From NCBI GenBank assembly GCA_045613945.1, contig JAZLBZ010000091.1:1-54325 (forward strand): a stretch of 54,325 nucleotides of DNA, read 5' to 3'. Below the pieces are notes generated by a model. The model saw only the letters and a list, made by a program, of their open reading frames with translations, was not told the DNA's origin and made no database searches. This document shows positions 34,175 to 42,371 of the stretch, in pieces. The DNA comes from HGM04593 sp045613945 (GTDB taxonomy: Bacteria; Bacteroidota; Bacteroidia; Bacteroidales; Bacteroidaceae). The position numbers and the translations under genes were made by a program. Position 1 is the first letter of the stretch. Each line of letters starts with the position of its first letter.

Positions 34175-35347
34175 ATGAATATGGAGACAACAACTATCAG
34201 ATTTACCATTGACAGCAATGGAGTCTATGTACACGGTTATCCCGACCTGGAGGGATGCAGAGGTTTTCTTGATGGGGATGATATGGCATTCTTTTTGGGT
34301 GAGGGGCACGAACTGCACATTGCAAACACCACTACCGGGAAGATTAGGAAACTGTCAACAATGGCAGGACGATTATTGGTGGAGAATTGCGACATCGACT
34401 ATCGCGCCATTGCGAAGGAGTGCACCTGTGGCTTGCATAATGCACAAGAGAAGATAGCGCGCTATGCAAGAGTCAACAGATGGGACGGGTTCAAGGATGG
34501 ACTGTGCGCCATCACTTGGATGCTCTACCCCGAGGGACGTTATTTTGCCGACAGCGACGGCTTTGGAATGGAAGACAACGACGAGGAAGAGGTATGTGCC
34601 ATAATAGACACCAGCCTTGAAATCATAGAACCGTTCCGCCCAATAAAGGATATCCGCGCATACTTGGATATTATTAGAGAGAAGAAACACAAAAAACTAA
34701 CAGAGAAAAAAGAGACAACTATGAAGACAAGAATTTTTAACCTCATCATCATTGATGAGAGCGGATCAATGCAGAGCATAAAGAAAGAGGCTATCGACAG
34801 CGTTAACGAGACAATACAGACCATCGCCTCGGCACAGAGGAAGCACGAGGAGCAGGAACACTACGTCTCAATCGTCACATTCAACGATGATGTAAAGAGA
34901 ATCTGCGAGTGTGTACCCGTTGACGAGGTAAAGGAACTGACAGCAACAACCTACCAGCCAAGCTGCTGCACAGCACTCTATGATGCAATGGGCATTTCAC
35001 TCAGTTCATTGCGCAAGAACGTTGCCCCGAACGACAAGGTGCTCATAACGGTGGTTACCGACGGCTACGAGAATGCATCAAAGGAGTATAGCGGCAAGGC
35101 CATCAAGGCGCTTGTTGGTGAACTGAAAGGCGAAGGTTGGGTGTTTGCCTACATCGGTGCCAACCAGGATGTAGAGGCTGTTGCAGCCACCATATCCATC
35201 ACCAACGTACTGAACTTTGAAGCAACAAGTGAAGGCACAGCCATGATGAGCAGCAAACTCAGTTCGGCACGCGAGAAACTCTACAATAGCATTGCCGACT
35301 GCTGTTTCTGTGCAAAAGATGCCAATAAGGAGTTCTTTAACGAATAA
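34175..35347 (+). CDS. vWA-domain protein with unknown N-terminal domain
   Basis: 390 residues. Residues 1 to about 165 form an unrecognised domain (FTIDSNGVYVHGYPDLEGC, ECTCGLHNAQEKIARYARV) with an acidic end. From residue 183 there is a von Willebrand A domain with an intact MIDAS: DESGSM at about 193-198, the Thr in CCTALYDAMG, and TDGYEN. The vWA part begins with an in-frame ATG (34721) after an A-rich stretch, so it could also be made alone. vWA domains usually mediate metal-dependent protein contacts. It is the last gene of the cluster before a bidirectional terminator. Function beyond scaffold or adaptor is unknown. Confidence 0.85.
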   Translation: MNMETTTIRFTIDSNGVYVHGYPDLEGCRGFLDGDDMAFFLGEGHELHIANTTTGKIRKLSTMAGRLLVENCDIDYRAIAKECTCGLHNAQEKIARYARVNRWDGFKDGLCAITWMLYPEGRYFADSDGFGMEDNDEEEVCAIIDTSLEIIEPFRPIKDIRAYLDIIREKKHKKLTEKKETTMKTRIFNLIIIDESGSMQSIKKEAIDSVNETIQTIASAQRKHEEQEHYVSIVTFNDDVKRICECVPVDEVKELTATTYQPSCCTALYDAMGISLSSLRKNVAPNDKVLITVVTDGYENASKEYSGKAIKALVGELKGEGWVFAYIGANQDVEAVAATISITNVLNFEATSEGTAMMSSKLSSAREKLYNSIADCCFCAKDANKEFFNE

Positions 35348-35363
35348 GAAAAATATAAGAGTA

Positions 35364-35406
35364 TAAGAGAGTGTAGGCCGTGCAACCTACACTCTCTTAA
35401 TTATTT
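35364..35406. terminator. bidirectional terminator closing the accessory cluster
   Basis: A perfect 14-bp stem (35364-35377 with 35386-35399) with A/T-rich flanks, between the convergent genes ending at 35347 (+) and 35414 (-). Confidence 0.88.
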
Positions 35407-35413
35407 TCGGGTC

Positions 35414-35710
35414 TCAATACCCACAGCCTACCGGTACTAAAGTCTCATCATAGGGCCAATGAGGCTGATAGAAAAGCGGGCGCTCTTTGCCGTCTATGCC
35501 ATCCCAGTTCACATACCTTAGCCCATCGAACGACGGCGCACCGAACTCGAACGAACGGCCATAGAGCACCACTGCCCCACGCTCCTTGTCAATGCGCCAC
35601 AGCCCGCCGCCATAGGTGCAAGCCTCATCCCACCGCAGGAGATTACGGTGGTGATAGACATTGCCGAACTTTAGTTCGCCTTCACTTGTTATTATGAATT
35701 TCTGGTACAT
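35414..35710 (-). CDS. small conserved protein, function unknown
   Basis: 98 residues from the ATG at 35710; the frame is open further upstream, but the conserved part begins MYQKFIITSEGELKFGNVY. It is rich in Gly, Tyr and Trp (CTYGGGLWRIDKERGAVVLYGRSFEFG, YVNWDG), compatible with a small beta-rich fold. No signal peptide is seen. Similar short proteins occur as single genes in Bacteroides-type genomes; I know no function. It shares a terminator with the vWA gene. Confidence 0.75.
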   Translation of the reverse strand: MYQKFIITSEGELKFGNVYHHRNLLRWDEACTYGGGLWRIDKERGAVVLYGRSFEFGAPSFDGLRYVNWDGIDGKERPLFYQPHWPYDETLVPVGCGY

Positions 35711-35861
35711 ACGATAATCTATTCTACTGGGCAAAGGTAACAATTTAATTATTAAAGACACTGTTGCCACCTGTTTTTTAGATGTAGCAATGCACACTTC
35801 GCGCTATTCCACAGGACTATTTTTTTAAGTTTTTTTAAATAGCCATGCTGAGTAATTGTAT

Positions 35862-35869
35862 TACATTTG
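35862..35869 (+). promoter_or_regulatory. -7 element before the SDR gene
   Basis: TACATTTG matches TAnnTTTG and lies 37 bases before the ATG at 35906. No clear TTTG is seen at the -33 position. Confidence 0.5.
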
Positions 35870-35905
35870 CAAAAAGAGAATCCCTCACAATAAACAGTGA
35901 ATACC

Positions 35906-36622
35906 ATGCAGCAGACATTCAAGGACAAGGTTGTTATTGTAACAGGCGGTGCCAACGGCATTGGCAAATGCATTGCCGGCGAGTTCCGCGCCTGTGGCGC
36001 CACAGTCTATGTAATTGACAAGCAACAGGATGGTGAGCATTATGTGGGCGACATTTCAAGGAAAGAGGTCCTTGAGGCATTTGCCACCGAAATAATTGGA
36101 AAGCACAACAAGGTACACTGCATTATAAACAACGCCCTGCCAATTACAAAGGGAATTGACGAGTGTACATACGAGGAGTTCCAGTACGCAATGAGCGTAG
36201 GCGTCACTGCCCCATTTTACCTGACGAAGGTGCTGTTGCCACATTTGGCTGAAGGTGCGTCGGTGGTGAACATTTCATCCTCGCGCGACCGCATGAGCCA
36301 GCCGCAGACCGAGAGTTACACAGCCGCCAAAGGAGGCATTGCAGCACTCACCCACGCCCTTGCAGTGAGCCTTGCCGGCAAGGCAAGAGTGAACTCAATA
36401 TCACCGGGATGGATAGACACCACAGGTTCCGGATACTGTGGCGCCGATGCCGCGCAGCAGCCGGCAGGACGTGTAGGCACCCCATCGGACATTGCCAATA
36501 TGGTGCTGTTCCTTTGCAGCGACAAGGCCGGGTTCATCACCGGCGAGAATATCTGCATAGACGGCGGTATGACCAGGCAGATGATATATCATGGTGACAA
36601 TGGCTGGAGACTGGAAAAGTAA
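35906..36622 (+). CDS. short-chain dehydrogenase/reductase
   Basis: 238 residues from ATG 35906 (GTG 35897 is also in frame). A classical SDR: cofactor motif VTGGANGIGKCIA near residues 13-25, the NNA motif as INNALP, and the active-site Ser in VVNISSSRD with Tyr and Lys in YTAAKGG. The C-terminal part has SPGWIDTTG and GENICIDGGMTRQM, as in the 3-oxoacyl-reductase-like branch. The substrate is unknown. The next gene begins 13 bases later, so the two probably form an operon with the small genes that follow. Confidence 0.92.
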   Translation: MQQTFKDKVVIVTGGANGIGKCIAGEFRACGATVYVIDKQQDGEHYVGDISRKEVLEAFATEIIGKHNKVHCIINNALPITKGIDECTYEEFQYAMSVGVTAPFYLTKVLLPHLAEGASVVNISSSRDRMSQPQTESYTAAKGGIAALTHALAVSLAGKARVNSISPGWIDTTGSGYCGADAAQQPAGRVGTPSDIANMVLFLCSDKAGFITGENICIDGGMTRQMIYHGDNGWRLEK

Positions 36623-36635
36623 AAACAGAAAAGAG

Positions 36636-37253
36636 ATGAAAGTTGAGATAGACCCCAAAGAGAGCACACGCTCCGAAGCCTTTTCGCTTTGGATGACATC
36701 GCCAATGCCAATGGTAACATTGACAAAGACATTCAACATTGGCAAGGCGCTAAAGGCTAGCAAGAAGCGAGGCATAAGGCTCAACGCCCTGCTCTGCTGG
36801 TGCATTGGCAGGGCGGCAAGTGACATAAAGGAGTTCTATACCCTGCCCGAGGGCGGTAAGTTATTCCAATATGACCGCATTGCAATAAACGTCATTGTAA
36901 ACAACAGCAAGGGCGGGATAAACTCGTGCGACATTGCATTCACCGACGACATTGCGCAGTTTGCCAAAGAATACAATGCGCTCACAGCGCAGGTGGCTGC
37001 CGAGTGCAAGAGTTCATTCCTTGAGGATTACATGATAGTAGGGACATCGGCAATGATACAGACAGAACTTGACAGCATTGTAAACCAGTATACCGACAAG
37101 TTCTGCAACCCAATGGTCATATGGGGCAAATATCGCCGTAATTGGCTAAGCACCACACTCCCCATCTCGTTCCAGTTCCATCATGTGCAGATGGACGGCG
37201 GTCATGGTGCAACATTCCTTGAGCGTCTCCAGCAGGAAATAAACCGCCTATGA
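36636..37253 (+). CDS. chloramphenicol acetyltransferase-like acyltransferase
   Basis: 205 residues from ATG 36636. The CAT-type fold is recognisable from the start (STRSEAFSLWM) through YDRIAINVIVNN to the catalytic block FQFHHVQMDGGHGATFLERL, where HHVQMDG carries the active-site His and the structural Asp. CAT family members acetylate chloramphenicol, but many relatives of this length have unknown acyl acceptors, so resistance should not be assumed. The 3' end overlaps the next gene by 4 bases (ATGA). Confidence 0.87.
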   Translation: MKVEIDPKESTRSEAFSLWMTSPMPMVTLTKTFNIGKALKASKKRGIRLNALLCWCIGRAASDIKEFYTLPEGGKLFQYDRIAINVIVNNSKGGINSCDIAFTDDIAQFAKEYNALTAQVAAECKSSFLEDYMIVGTSAMIQTELDSIVNQYTDKFCNPMVIWGKYRRNWLSTTLPISFQFHHVQMDGGHGATFLERLQQEINRL

Positions 37254-37447
37254 CACCGCCAAGAATAGACGAATCGACCACCGACGAGAGGCGCGCCTAT
37301 GTGCTCGATGCATGGAAGTGCCTCAACGACTGCGAGGCCTGTGGCAAATGCCGCATACTGCGCGGGCGCGACCCCGAGACACTGTATGCCGACTACATCA
37401 GCGGCACACGCGAATACATTGAGATAACACTGCAGATAAGAAGATAA
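37250..37447 (+). CDS. small Cys-rich conserved protein
   Basis: 65 residues. Three cysteines are clustered in NDCEACGKCRILRGRD, suggesting a metal site, followed by PETLYADYI. The start overlaps the end of the acyltransferase gene (ATGA), so the two are translationally coupled. The function is unknown; the short CxxC-like cluster could bind zinc or iron. Confidence 0.75.
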   Translation: MTPPRIDESTTDERRAYVLDAWKCLNDCEACGKCRILRGRDPETLYADYISGTREYIEITLQIRR

Positions 37448-37522
37448 GGAAACGCTCATGCAGAAAACACGAAGCACAGTTAAAGTGACTATATAATATC
37501 AACTAATTAAAAACTTTAAATT

Positions 37523-37702
37523 ATGGAAACAAAAGAGAAAGTATTGCAAGTGATGAAAGAGGCGGGCGAGCCCGTTAACGCAGGCAAGATTGCCGAACTC
37601 AGCGGCATTGACCGCAAGGAGGTGGACAAGGCCATGAAACAACTCAAGGACGAGGGCGCCATTGTATCGCCAGTGCGCTGCAAATGGGAACCTGCCAAAT
37701 AA
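37523..37702 (+). CDS. small winged-helix protein
   Basis: 59 residues, METKEKVLQVMKEAG to the end KWEPAK. The sequence fits one winged helix-turn-helix: helix 1 (EKVLQVMKEAG), PVNAGKIAELSGIDRKEV as helices 2 and 3, and KQLKDEGAIVSPVRCKW as the wing. Many Bacteroidales carry such mini-proteins; whether it binds DNA as a regulator is unknown. The ATG follows an A/T-rich leader and the gene ends before a strong terminator. Confidence 0.82.
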   Translation: METKEKVLQVMKEAGEPVNAGKIAELSGIDRKEVDKAMKQLKDEGAIVSPVRCKWEPAK

Positions 37703-37745
37703 TGACAGCATGCCCATAATGGCGTGGCACGCCAATAATTTCATG

Positions 37746-37786
37746 GCAGACCGTTGGAAATTAGTCCAACGGTCTGCTCTTTTTTT
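37746..37786 (+). terminator. terminator after the small winged-helix gene
   Basis: A perfect 13-bp stem (37746-37758 with 37765-37777), a 6-base loop, then a T-rich run (37778-37786). Confidence 0.92.
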
Positions 37787-37866
37787 CGCACCCGGTATTA
37801 TGTATTATATATAATTAGGTATAGATTTGCGAGGCATAATTTCTTGGAATATTTGTTGGAGAATCA

Positions 37867-37898
37867 TTTGAATATCTCAAGAAAAAGTTGTATATTTG
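37867..37898 (+). promoter_or_regulatory. promoter of the MoxR/vWA/radical SAM operon
   Basis: TTTG (37867-37870), 20 bp, TATATTTG (37891-37898): a full consensus match. The transcription start would be near 37905. Confidence 0.75.
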
Positions 37899-37905
37899 AT
37901 GTGCA

Positions 37906-38061
37906 GTTCAGAAAAAATCCCAAATACATTTATAACCCATAACACCTGTGCCTTTTGCAGGCACATGGCTTTGTGCGCCCTTGTGTCATCATGCGTTTGT
38001 GACACGAGGCAGCCTGCTGACGCTTTTTTACTAACAGATATAAACATATACAATAACCATT
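37906..38061 (+). promoter_or_regulatory. structured 5' leader of the MoxR operon
   Basis: About 155 bases between the predicted transcription start and ATG 38062. It contains a hairpin TGTGCC/GGCACA (37947-37952 with 37960-37965), a second TGTCA-type hairpin (37983-37988 with 38000-38005), and a GC-rich stretch followed by six T near 38025-38030. No upstream open frame is convincing. It could be a regulatory leader. Confidence 0.45.
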
Positions 38062-39147
38062 ATGAGCAACATTTCAGTAAACACACACGAACTGCAGCAA
38101 CTGCTTGAGAACACACCCGCGACACACAACATAATGCTTGTCGGCAAGCATGGTATAGGAAAATCCGAGATTCTCACCGAGTTCTTCAAGGAGAAGGAGA
38201 TGAGCGTGATGGCGCTCTTCCTGGGACAGATGGCCGACCCTGGTGACCTCATTGGCCTTCCCTGCAAGAACGAGCAGAGCGGCAAGACCGAGTTCATGCC
38301 ACCCTATTGGTTCCCAACCGACGGCAAGCCCATCGTGCTGTTCCTTGATGAACTCAACAGAGCACGCCCCGAGATTCTGCAGACAGTGATGGACCTTGCA
38401 CTCAACCGCAAGCTTGCCGGACGCCGCCTCCCCGAGGGCAGCCGCATCATCAGCGCAGTGAATGCAGGCGAGGAGTACCAGCTTACAGACCTCGACCCCG
38501 CACTTGTATCGCGTTTCAATATTGTAAACTTTGCCCCAACTAGCGAGGAGTGGCTGCTATGGGCCAAGAAGAGCGGCCTCGACGCACGAGTCATTGACTT
38601 CATTGCCGAGAACAGGATATGGCTCGACAAGGACCCCGACGCAAGGGAAGGTGCCGACACCGGACTCGACAAGAACCCCGACAGGCGAGCATGGAAAAGA
38701 GTGTCGGACATCATCAGTGGCAAGAGCGAACTCAAGGATATCGACACAAAGATAATCTCAAGCATAGTAGGCCCTAAGGCTGCCGCTGCATTCATACACA
38801 ATGCTGCCGCGAACAAGATTTTGACGGGCAGGGAAATCCTCACCAAGTTCAGCACCAAAAAGGTGCAGGAGACCCTCGGCGGCTACGGCATTCACCAGTT
38901 GAGCGTGGTAAACGAGGGTATATACCGCTGCCTCGAGGTCGAGAAGGTAAAGAAGGAGGATATCCCCCTCTTTAGCGAGAACCTCGAGTCCTACTTCCAG
39001 TTCCTCACCAAGAAAAAGAAGGAGGCTGCTGCGCACTTTGCCACACAATACGTCAAGTCGATATACCCACATGCAGTCCAGTTCATTGCCACTAACAGTT
39101 CCACACTGGTAATCATGCTGCTTTCATACGTTAACGGACTAAAGTAA
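38062..39147 (+). CDS. MoxR-type AAA+ ATPase
   Basis: 361 residues. Walker A is GKHGIGKS at 28-35 and Walker B IVLFLDELNRA at 91-101; sensor 1 lies in RIISAVNAGEEYQ and the arginine-finger region in DPALVSRFNIVNF. The order fits the AAA_5/MoxR group, chaperone-like ATPases that usually work with a vWA protein encoded next door. The C-terminal part (about 240-361) is helical and unassigned. Here the partner gene follows after 12 bases. MoxR-vWA pairs remodel or activate client proteins; the clients here may be the enzymes encoded downstream. Confidence 0.9.
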   Translation: MSNISVNTHELQQLLENTPATHNIMLVGKHGIGKSEILTEFFKEKEMSVMALFLGQMADPGDLIGLPCKNEQSGKTEFMPPYWFPTDGKPIVLFLDELNRARPEILQTVMDLALNRKLAGRRLPEGSRIISAVNAGEEYQLTDLDPALVSRFNIVNFAPTSEEWLLWAKKSGLDARVIDFIAENRIWLDKDPDAREGADTGLDKNPDRRAWKRVSDIISGKSELKDIDTKIISSIVGPKAAAAFIHNAAANKILTGREILTKFSTKKVQETLGGYGIHQLSVVNEGIYRCLEVEKVKKEDIPLFSENLESYFQFLTKKKKEAAAHFATQYVKSIYPHAVQFIATNSSTLVIMLLSYVNGLK

Positions 39148-39159
39148 GAGAAGAGGCAA

Positions 39160-40284
39160 ATGATGCAGGAGAGATATTCAAGAATTATGGAAGAGTGGTT
39201 CCTCATGGAGCCGCTCCTGTTCCAGGTGATGTGCACTCACGAACTCGCCATCAACGGGCAAATAGCATGCCCGCTACGTGCCGGGCGAAAGAAGATTGAG
39301 TACAACCCCGACATTGTCAAGGAAATGACCGATGCCGCCCTTGAGGAGGCCATGCGCGCCGAGGCAGTACGAATCCTGCTCAGGCATCCCTATGAGCGCC
39401 GCCCCGACGGGTGCAGCCTCAAGTCAATGGGCTTGGCAAGCAACATTGTCATTGGCGACAACTACCCCCACCACAAGTTGCGCATGACAACGCCTGCCGA
39501 CATGGGGCTAAAAGGCGGTATGTCCTACGAATGGTATGCACGCGAGGTCGAAGAGGGCTTAGAGAACGATGGCGATGGCAGCGGAGAGGGGAACGGGGAT
39601 TCCGGCTCAAAGAACTCGGAATATGCCGACCTTGCCGGCCTGTGGGAGGAGGACGAACTGATGGTGCAGACAATAAACGGCATCATATCCTCCACAAAGG
39701 AGTGGGGTTCGCTGAGCGGCAATTTTGCCGAGAGGCTCAAGGGCACCCTCAAGGCAAGGATAAACTGGAGGAATGTATTTGCGGGATTCCGTGCAAGCAT
39801 ACTCTCATCAAGGAGAAAACTCACAAGAATGAAACCTAACCGCCGTACAGGATTCGACAACATGGGCAGCACACAGCAGTTCGACTCAAGGCTGCTCATT
39901 GCAGTGGACGTCTCGGGCTCCATAACAAGCAAAAGCCTTATGCGCTTCTATGGCGTCATCAACAGCGCATTCAAGTATGGTTTCAAGATGGTCGACGTCA
40001 TACAGTTCGACTGCGGTGTCAGCACCGTCTGCACGCTCAAGAACGTGATACGCGAGGCCACAGTCATGGGGCGCGGCGGCACATCGTTCCAGGAGCCCAT
40101 CGACTATGCCCACGAGAATGGCTACGACGGGCTCATCATGCTCACCGACGGCTTTGCACCTGCCCCCACCCTTCCCCGGGGATTCAGGACATCCCTGCTG
40201 TGGGTGTGCGAGAACGAGGAGTGCTACAACACGCACAGGCACTGGATGGAAAGACTGGGGCGTGTGTGCATAATGCAATTCTAG
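39160..40284 (+). CDS. vWA protein of the DUF2201 type with degenerate metallopeptidase motif
   Basis: 374 residues (ATG 39160 or the next codon 39163). The N-terminal part corresponds to the putative metallopeptidase domain of DUF2201 proteins, but where HExxH is expected the sequence reads RAEAVRILLRHPYERR, with both metal-binding His lost. An acidic, Gly/Ser-rich linker follows at about 130-150. The C-terminus is a vWA domain with DVSGSI at about 249-254, MGRGGTSF and LTDGF, so the MIDAS metal site looks intact. It is the expected partner of the upstream MoxR ATPase (12-base spacing). Peptidase activity is unlikely. Confidence 0.87.
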   Translation: MMQERYSRIMEEWFLMEPLLFQVMCTHELAINGQIACPLRAGRKKIEYNPDIVKEMTDAALEEAMRAEAVRILLRHPYERRPDGCSLKSMGLASNIVIGDNYPHHKLRMTTPADMGLKGGMSYEWYAREVEEGLENDGDGSGEGNGDSGSKNSEYADLAGLWEEDELMVQTINGIISSTKEWGSLSGNFAERLKGTLKARINWRNVFAGFRASILSSRRKLTRMKPNRRTGFDNMGSTQQFDSRLLIAVDVSGSITSKSLMRFYGVINSAFKYGFKMVDVIQFDCGVSTVCTLKNVIREATVMGRGGTSFQEPIDYAHENGYDGLIMLTDGFAPAPTLPRGFRTSLLWVCENEECYNTHRHWMERLGRVCIMQF

Positions 40285-40326
40285 CAACTATTGACTTAAC
40301 ACCAACATAAAAAACAAAATAGAACA

Positions 40327-40881
40327 ATGAAGGAGAAAGAACAATATATAGCAAAGATACAGCAGCTCATTCGCCCTGAGATGAGGGAGAACATAAAGTG
40401 CGGTTTAGAGAAGAGTGAAACAGAGTATCTCAAAAGATGCAGGAAACTCTTTATCTCCATGCATACAGGGAAACCAACTGCACTTGTGCGTTTCTTTGGA
40501 AATGGCAAGAAGGATGAGCAGATACTTGAGCAATGGAAGGAACTGGAGCCCGAAGTGAGCCATATGCTCTCAGGCACACTGCGCAGCATCAAGGCGCAGC
40601 AGATGAAATCGGCAATCAACGCTGTGACAGCCAAGTCACTCATCATGTGCGGAATGGCCGATGCCGGCCTGCAGTTCGCTTTCACCGCACAGAGATACAG
40701 GGCTAAAATTGAGGTAAAGGTGTCGGACACAAGCAAACTGGTCTTTTATGTCAACTACAAAAAGGCTATCGAGGTTCTGCCAACGGTCATCGAGTCGGCA
40801 AAAATAATAAAGGAAAACATTGGCAAATTGGGAAGCGGAGCCTTAATAAACAAAATATGCGGCTGGGAAAATTGGGAATAA
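40327..40881 (+). CDS. unknown helical protein of the MoxR operon
   Basis: 184 residues, not recognised. Mostly helical and basic in the first half (YIAKIQQLIRPEMRENIKCGLE, ALVRFFGNGKKDEQIL); the second half includes KVSDTSKLVFYVNYKKAIEVLP. No membrane span or signal peptide. It sits 42 bases after the vWA gene and before a possible internal promoter at 40871-40902, which overlaps its 3' end. Confidence 0.75.
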   Translation: MKEKEQYIAKIQQLIRPEMRENIKCGLEKSETEYLKRCRKLFISMHTGKPTALVRFFGNGKKDEQILEQWKELEPEVSHMLSGTLRSIKAQQMKSAINAVTAKSLIMCGMADAGLQFAFTAQRYRAKIEVKVSDTSKLVFYVNYKKAIEVLPTVIESAKIIKENIGKLGSGALINKICGWENWE

Positions 40882-40902
40882 AGCGTAATATCACTACATT
40901 CG
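40871..40902 (+). promoter_or_regulatory. possible internal promoter before the macro-like gene
   Basis: ATTG (40871-40874), 20 bp, TACATTCG (40895-40902). Both boxes are one base off consensus; the leader to ATG 40943 would be about 34 bases. Confidence 0.4.
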
Positions 40903-40942
40903 CACAACGACTGTAACCCGCCAACAAGCAGCAGCGTGATTA

Positions 40943-42370
40943 ATGCAAAACAAATTTCTAGAAGTCATGAAAAACAGTATTGAGTCATCACCTTTAACAA
41001 CAAGAGTACACAATAGTTGTCCACGTCCATCGTACACCCCCGAACGCATAGACAGCCTGCAACCGGACGAGGTCTTTGTATTTGGCAGCAACCTTGCCGG
41101 CAACCACCTGGGTGGTGCAGCAAAAATAGCACACATGAAATTCGGTGCCATTATGGGTGCCGGCACAGGACACCAGGGGCAGAGTTATGCAATCCCAACC
41201 ATGCAAGGCGGTGTTGAGACAATAAGACCCTATGTGGAGGAGTTCACCAAATACGCACAGCAGCACAGCGAACTGTTCTTTTACGTGACACGCATAGGCT
41301 GCGGCATTGCAGGGTTCAGAGACGAGGAGATTGCCCCGCTCTTTGCCACCGCCGCCACGCTTGGCAATGTGTGCCTGCCAGCATCATTCGCCAGTATCAT
41401 CAAGACACTGCTGCCACAGGAGATAAAGAGCATTATGTATGGCCAGTTGCGCACACTCGTAGACCTGCTCAAGGCACTCAACGACGACCGTCCGGTGACC
41501 GACGCCTATGATGCAGGCCACCGTCTGGAGGAACTTATCATGCAAAACGTACGCTATGGCGACGAGTATGCCTTCATGGCAGTCAGAGCACTGCACCACA
41601 TCATCAGACATTGCCAAGACAATGAAAACGGCATAGATATCGAGAAGATTGAACAGAAACTGCAGGATTTTTGGAATTCCCGCTTCAGCGATATTGATAA
41701 CACAATTACCGAGGTATTCTACCGGTATTCGGCAAACAAGTTGGTGAAATATATACAGTACCTGAACGATTTCCGCCGATACAGTGACTACAGCCAGATT
41801 CTTGAGGACCTGCCATCCATCAGCGCCAGCCACTGCAGTTCAAACGACGAGGAGTACTATTACAGTTTTAACAATTTTGCATTGCATGACCTCACCTGGA
41901 TTATGTCCACCGAGTGGGACAACATCTCACGCAACGGCCGCCTCGACAACGATGCGCTCGAAGAGATTGTCTTTGGACGCTACGAGAAGGCACTCAAGGA
42001 ACATGGCCTCAGGGAACTCATCCAACTTGCATATAGCGAGGTAGGCTGCCATCCCAACCTGCGTGGCACAAATCACCACACCAACAGGCCAATATACGGC
42101 CCCTATTTCAGAATAGATGGCAATGAGATTGAGAAAGGATGCTCCGATTTCCGACGTTGGCCATACAACAGCGAGTGTTTCGAGATGCGCTTTGCGCAGA
42201 CAATCCTGGACAAGGACCCCAACTACATCCTTGTCAGCGATGAGAGCGGATACAACCAATATTATATTCCCGGGACAGACGATACCCTCCCTGTATACTC
42301 GCGCGAGATGGGCAAAATGAAGTTCTCTTCACCAGAGGAGAAGCAGGCCTTCATCAAAAAGTATCGCTGA
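40943..42370 (+). CDS. macro-like (phage-associated FVFGSNLAG family) domain protein
   Basis: 475 residues. Residues about 40-150 match a family known from phages and Bacteroidetes (EVFVFGSNLAGNHLGGAAKIA, GAGTGHQGQSYAIPTM, TRIGCGIAGFRDEEIAPLF), whose pattern of glycine loops is like a macrodomain that binds ADP-ribose-type ligands; I am less sure of the ligand. The remaining 320 residues are unassigned, helical in the middle and with a C-terminal part including GPYFRIDGNEIEKGC and SDESGYNQYYIPGTDD. The stop is 1 base before the radical SAM gene, so the two are coupled. Confidence 0.72.
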   Translation: MQNKFLEVMKNSIESSPLTTRVHNSCPRPSYTPERIDSLQPDEVFVFGSNLAGNHLGGAAKIAHMKFGAIMGAGTGHQGQSYAIPTMQGGVETIRPYVEEFTKYAQQHSELFFYVTRIGCGIAGFRDEEIAPLFATAATLGNVCLPASFASIIKTLLPQEIKSIMYGQLRTLVDLLKALNDDRPVTDAYDAGHRLEELIMQNVRYGDEYAFMAVRALHHIIRHCQDNENGIDIEKIEQKLQDFWNSRFSDIDNTITEVFYRYSANKLVKYIQYLNDFRRYSDYSQILEDLPSISASHCSSNDEEYYYSFNNFALHDLTWIMSTEWDNISRNGRLDNDALEEIVFGRYEKALKEHGLRELIQLAYSEVGCHPNLRGTNHHTNRPIYGPYFRIDGNEIEKGCSDFRRWPYNSECFEMRFAQTILDKDPNYILVSDESGYNQYYIPGTDDTLPVYSREMGKMKFSSPEEKQAFIKKYR

Positions 42371-42371
42371 T

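Noticed and set aside
20457..35347. Prophage or conjugative element
   Set aside because: No integrase, transposase, capsid, tail, mobilisation or attachment-site features are seen; only the domain content is of the conflict type.
36636..37253. Antibiotic resistance gene (chloramphenicol)
   Set aside because: The fold and catalytic His fit, but the CAT-like family has many members without this activity and the context is metabolic.
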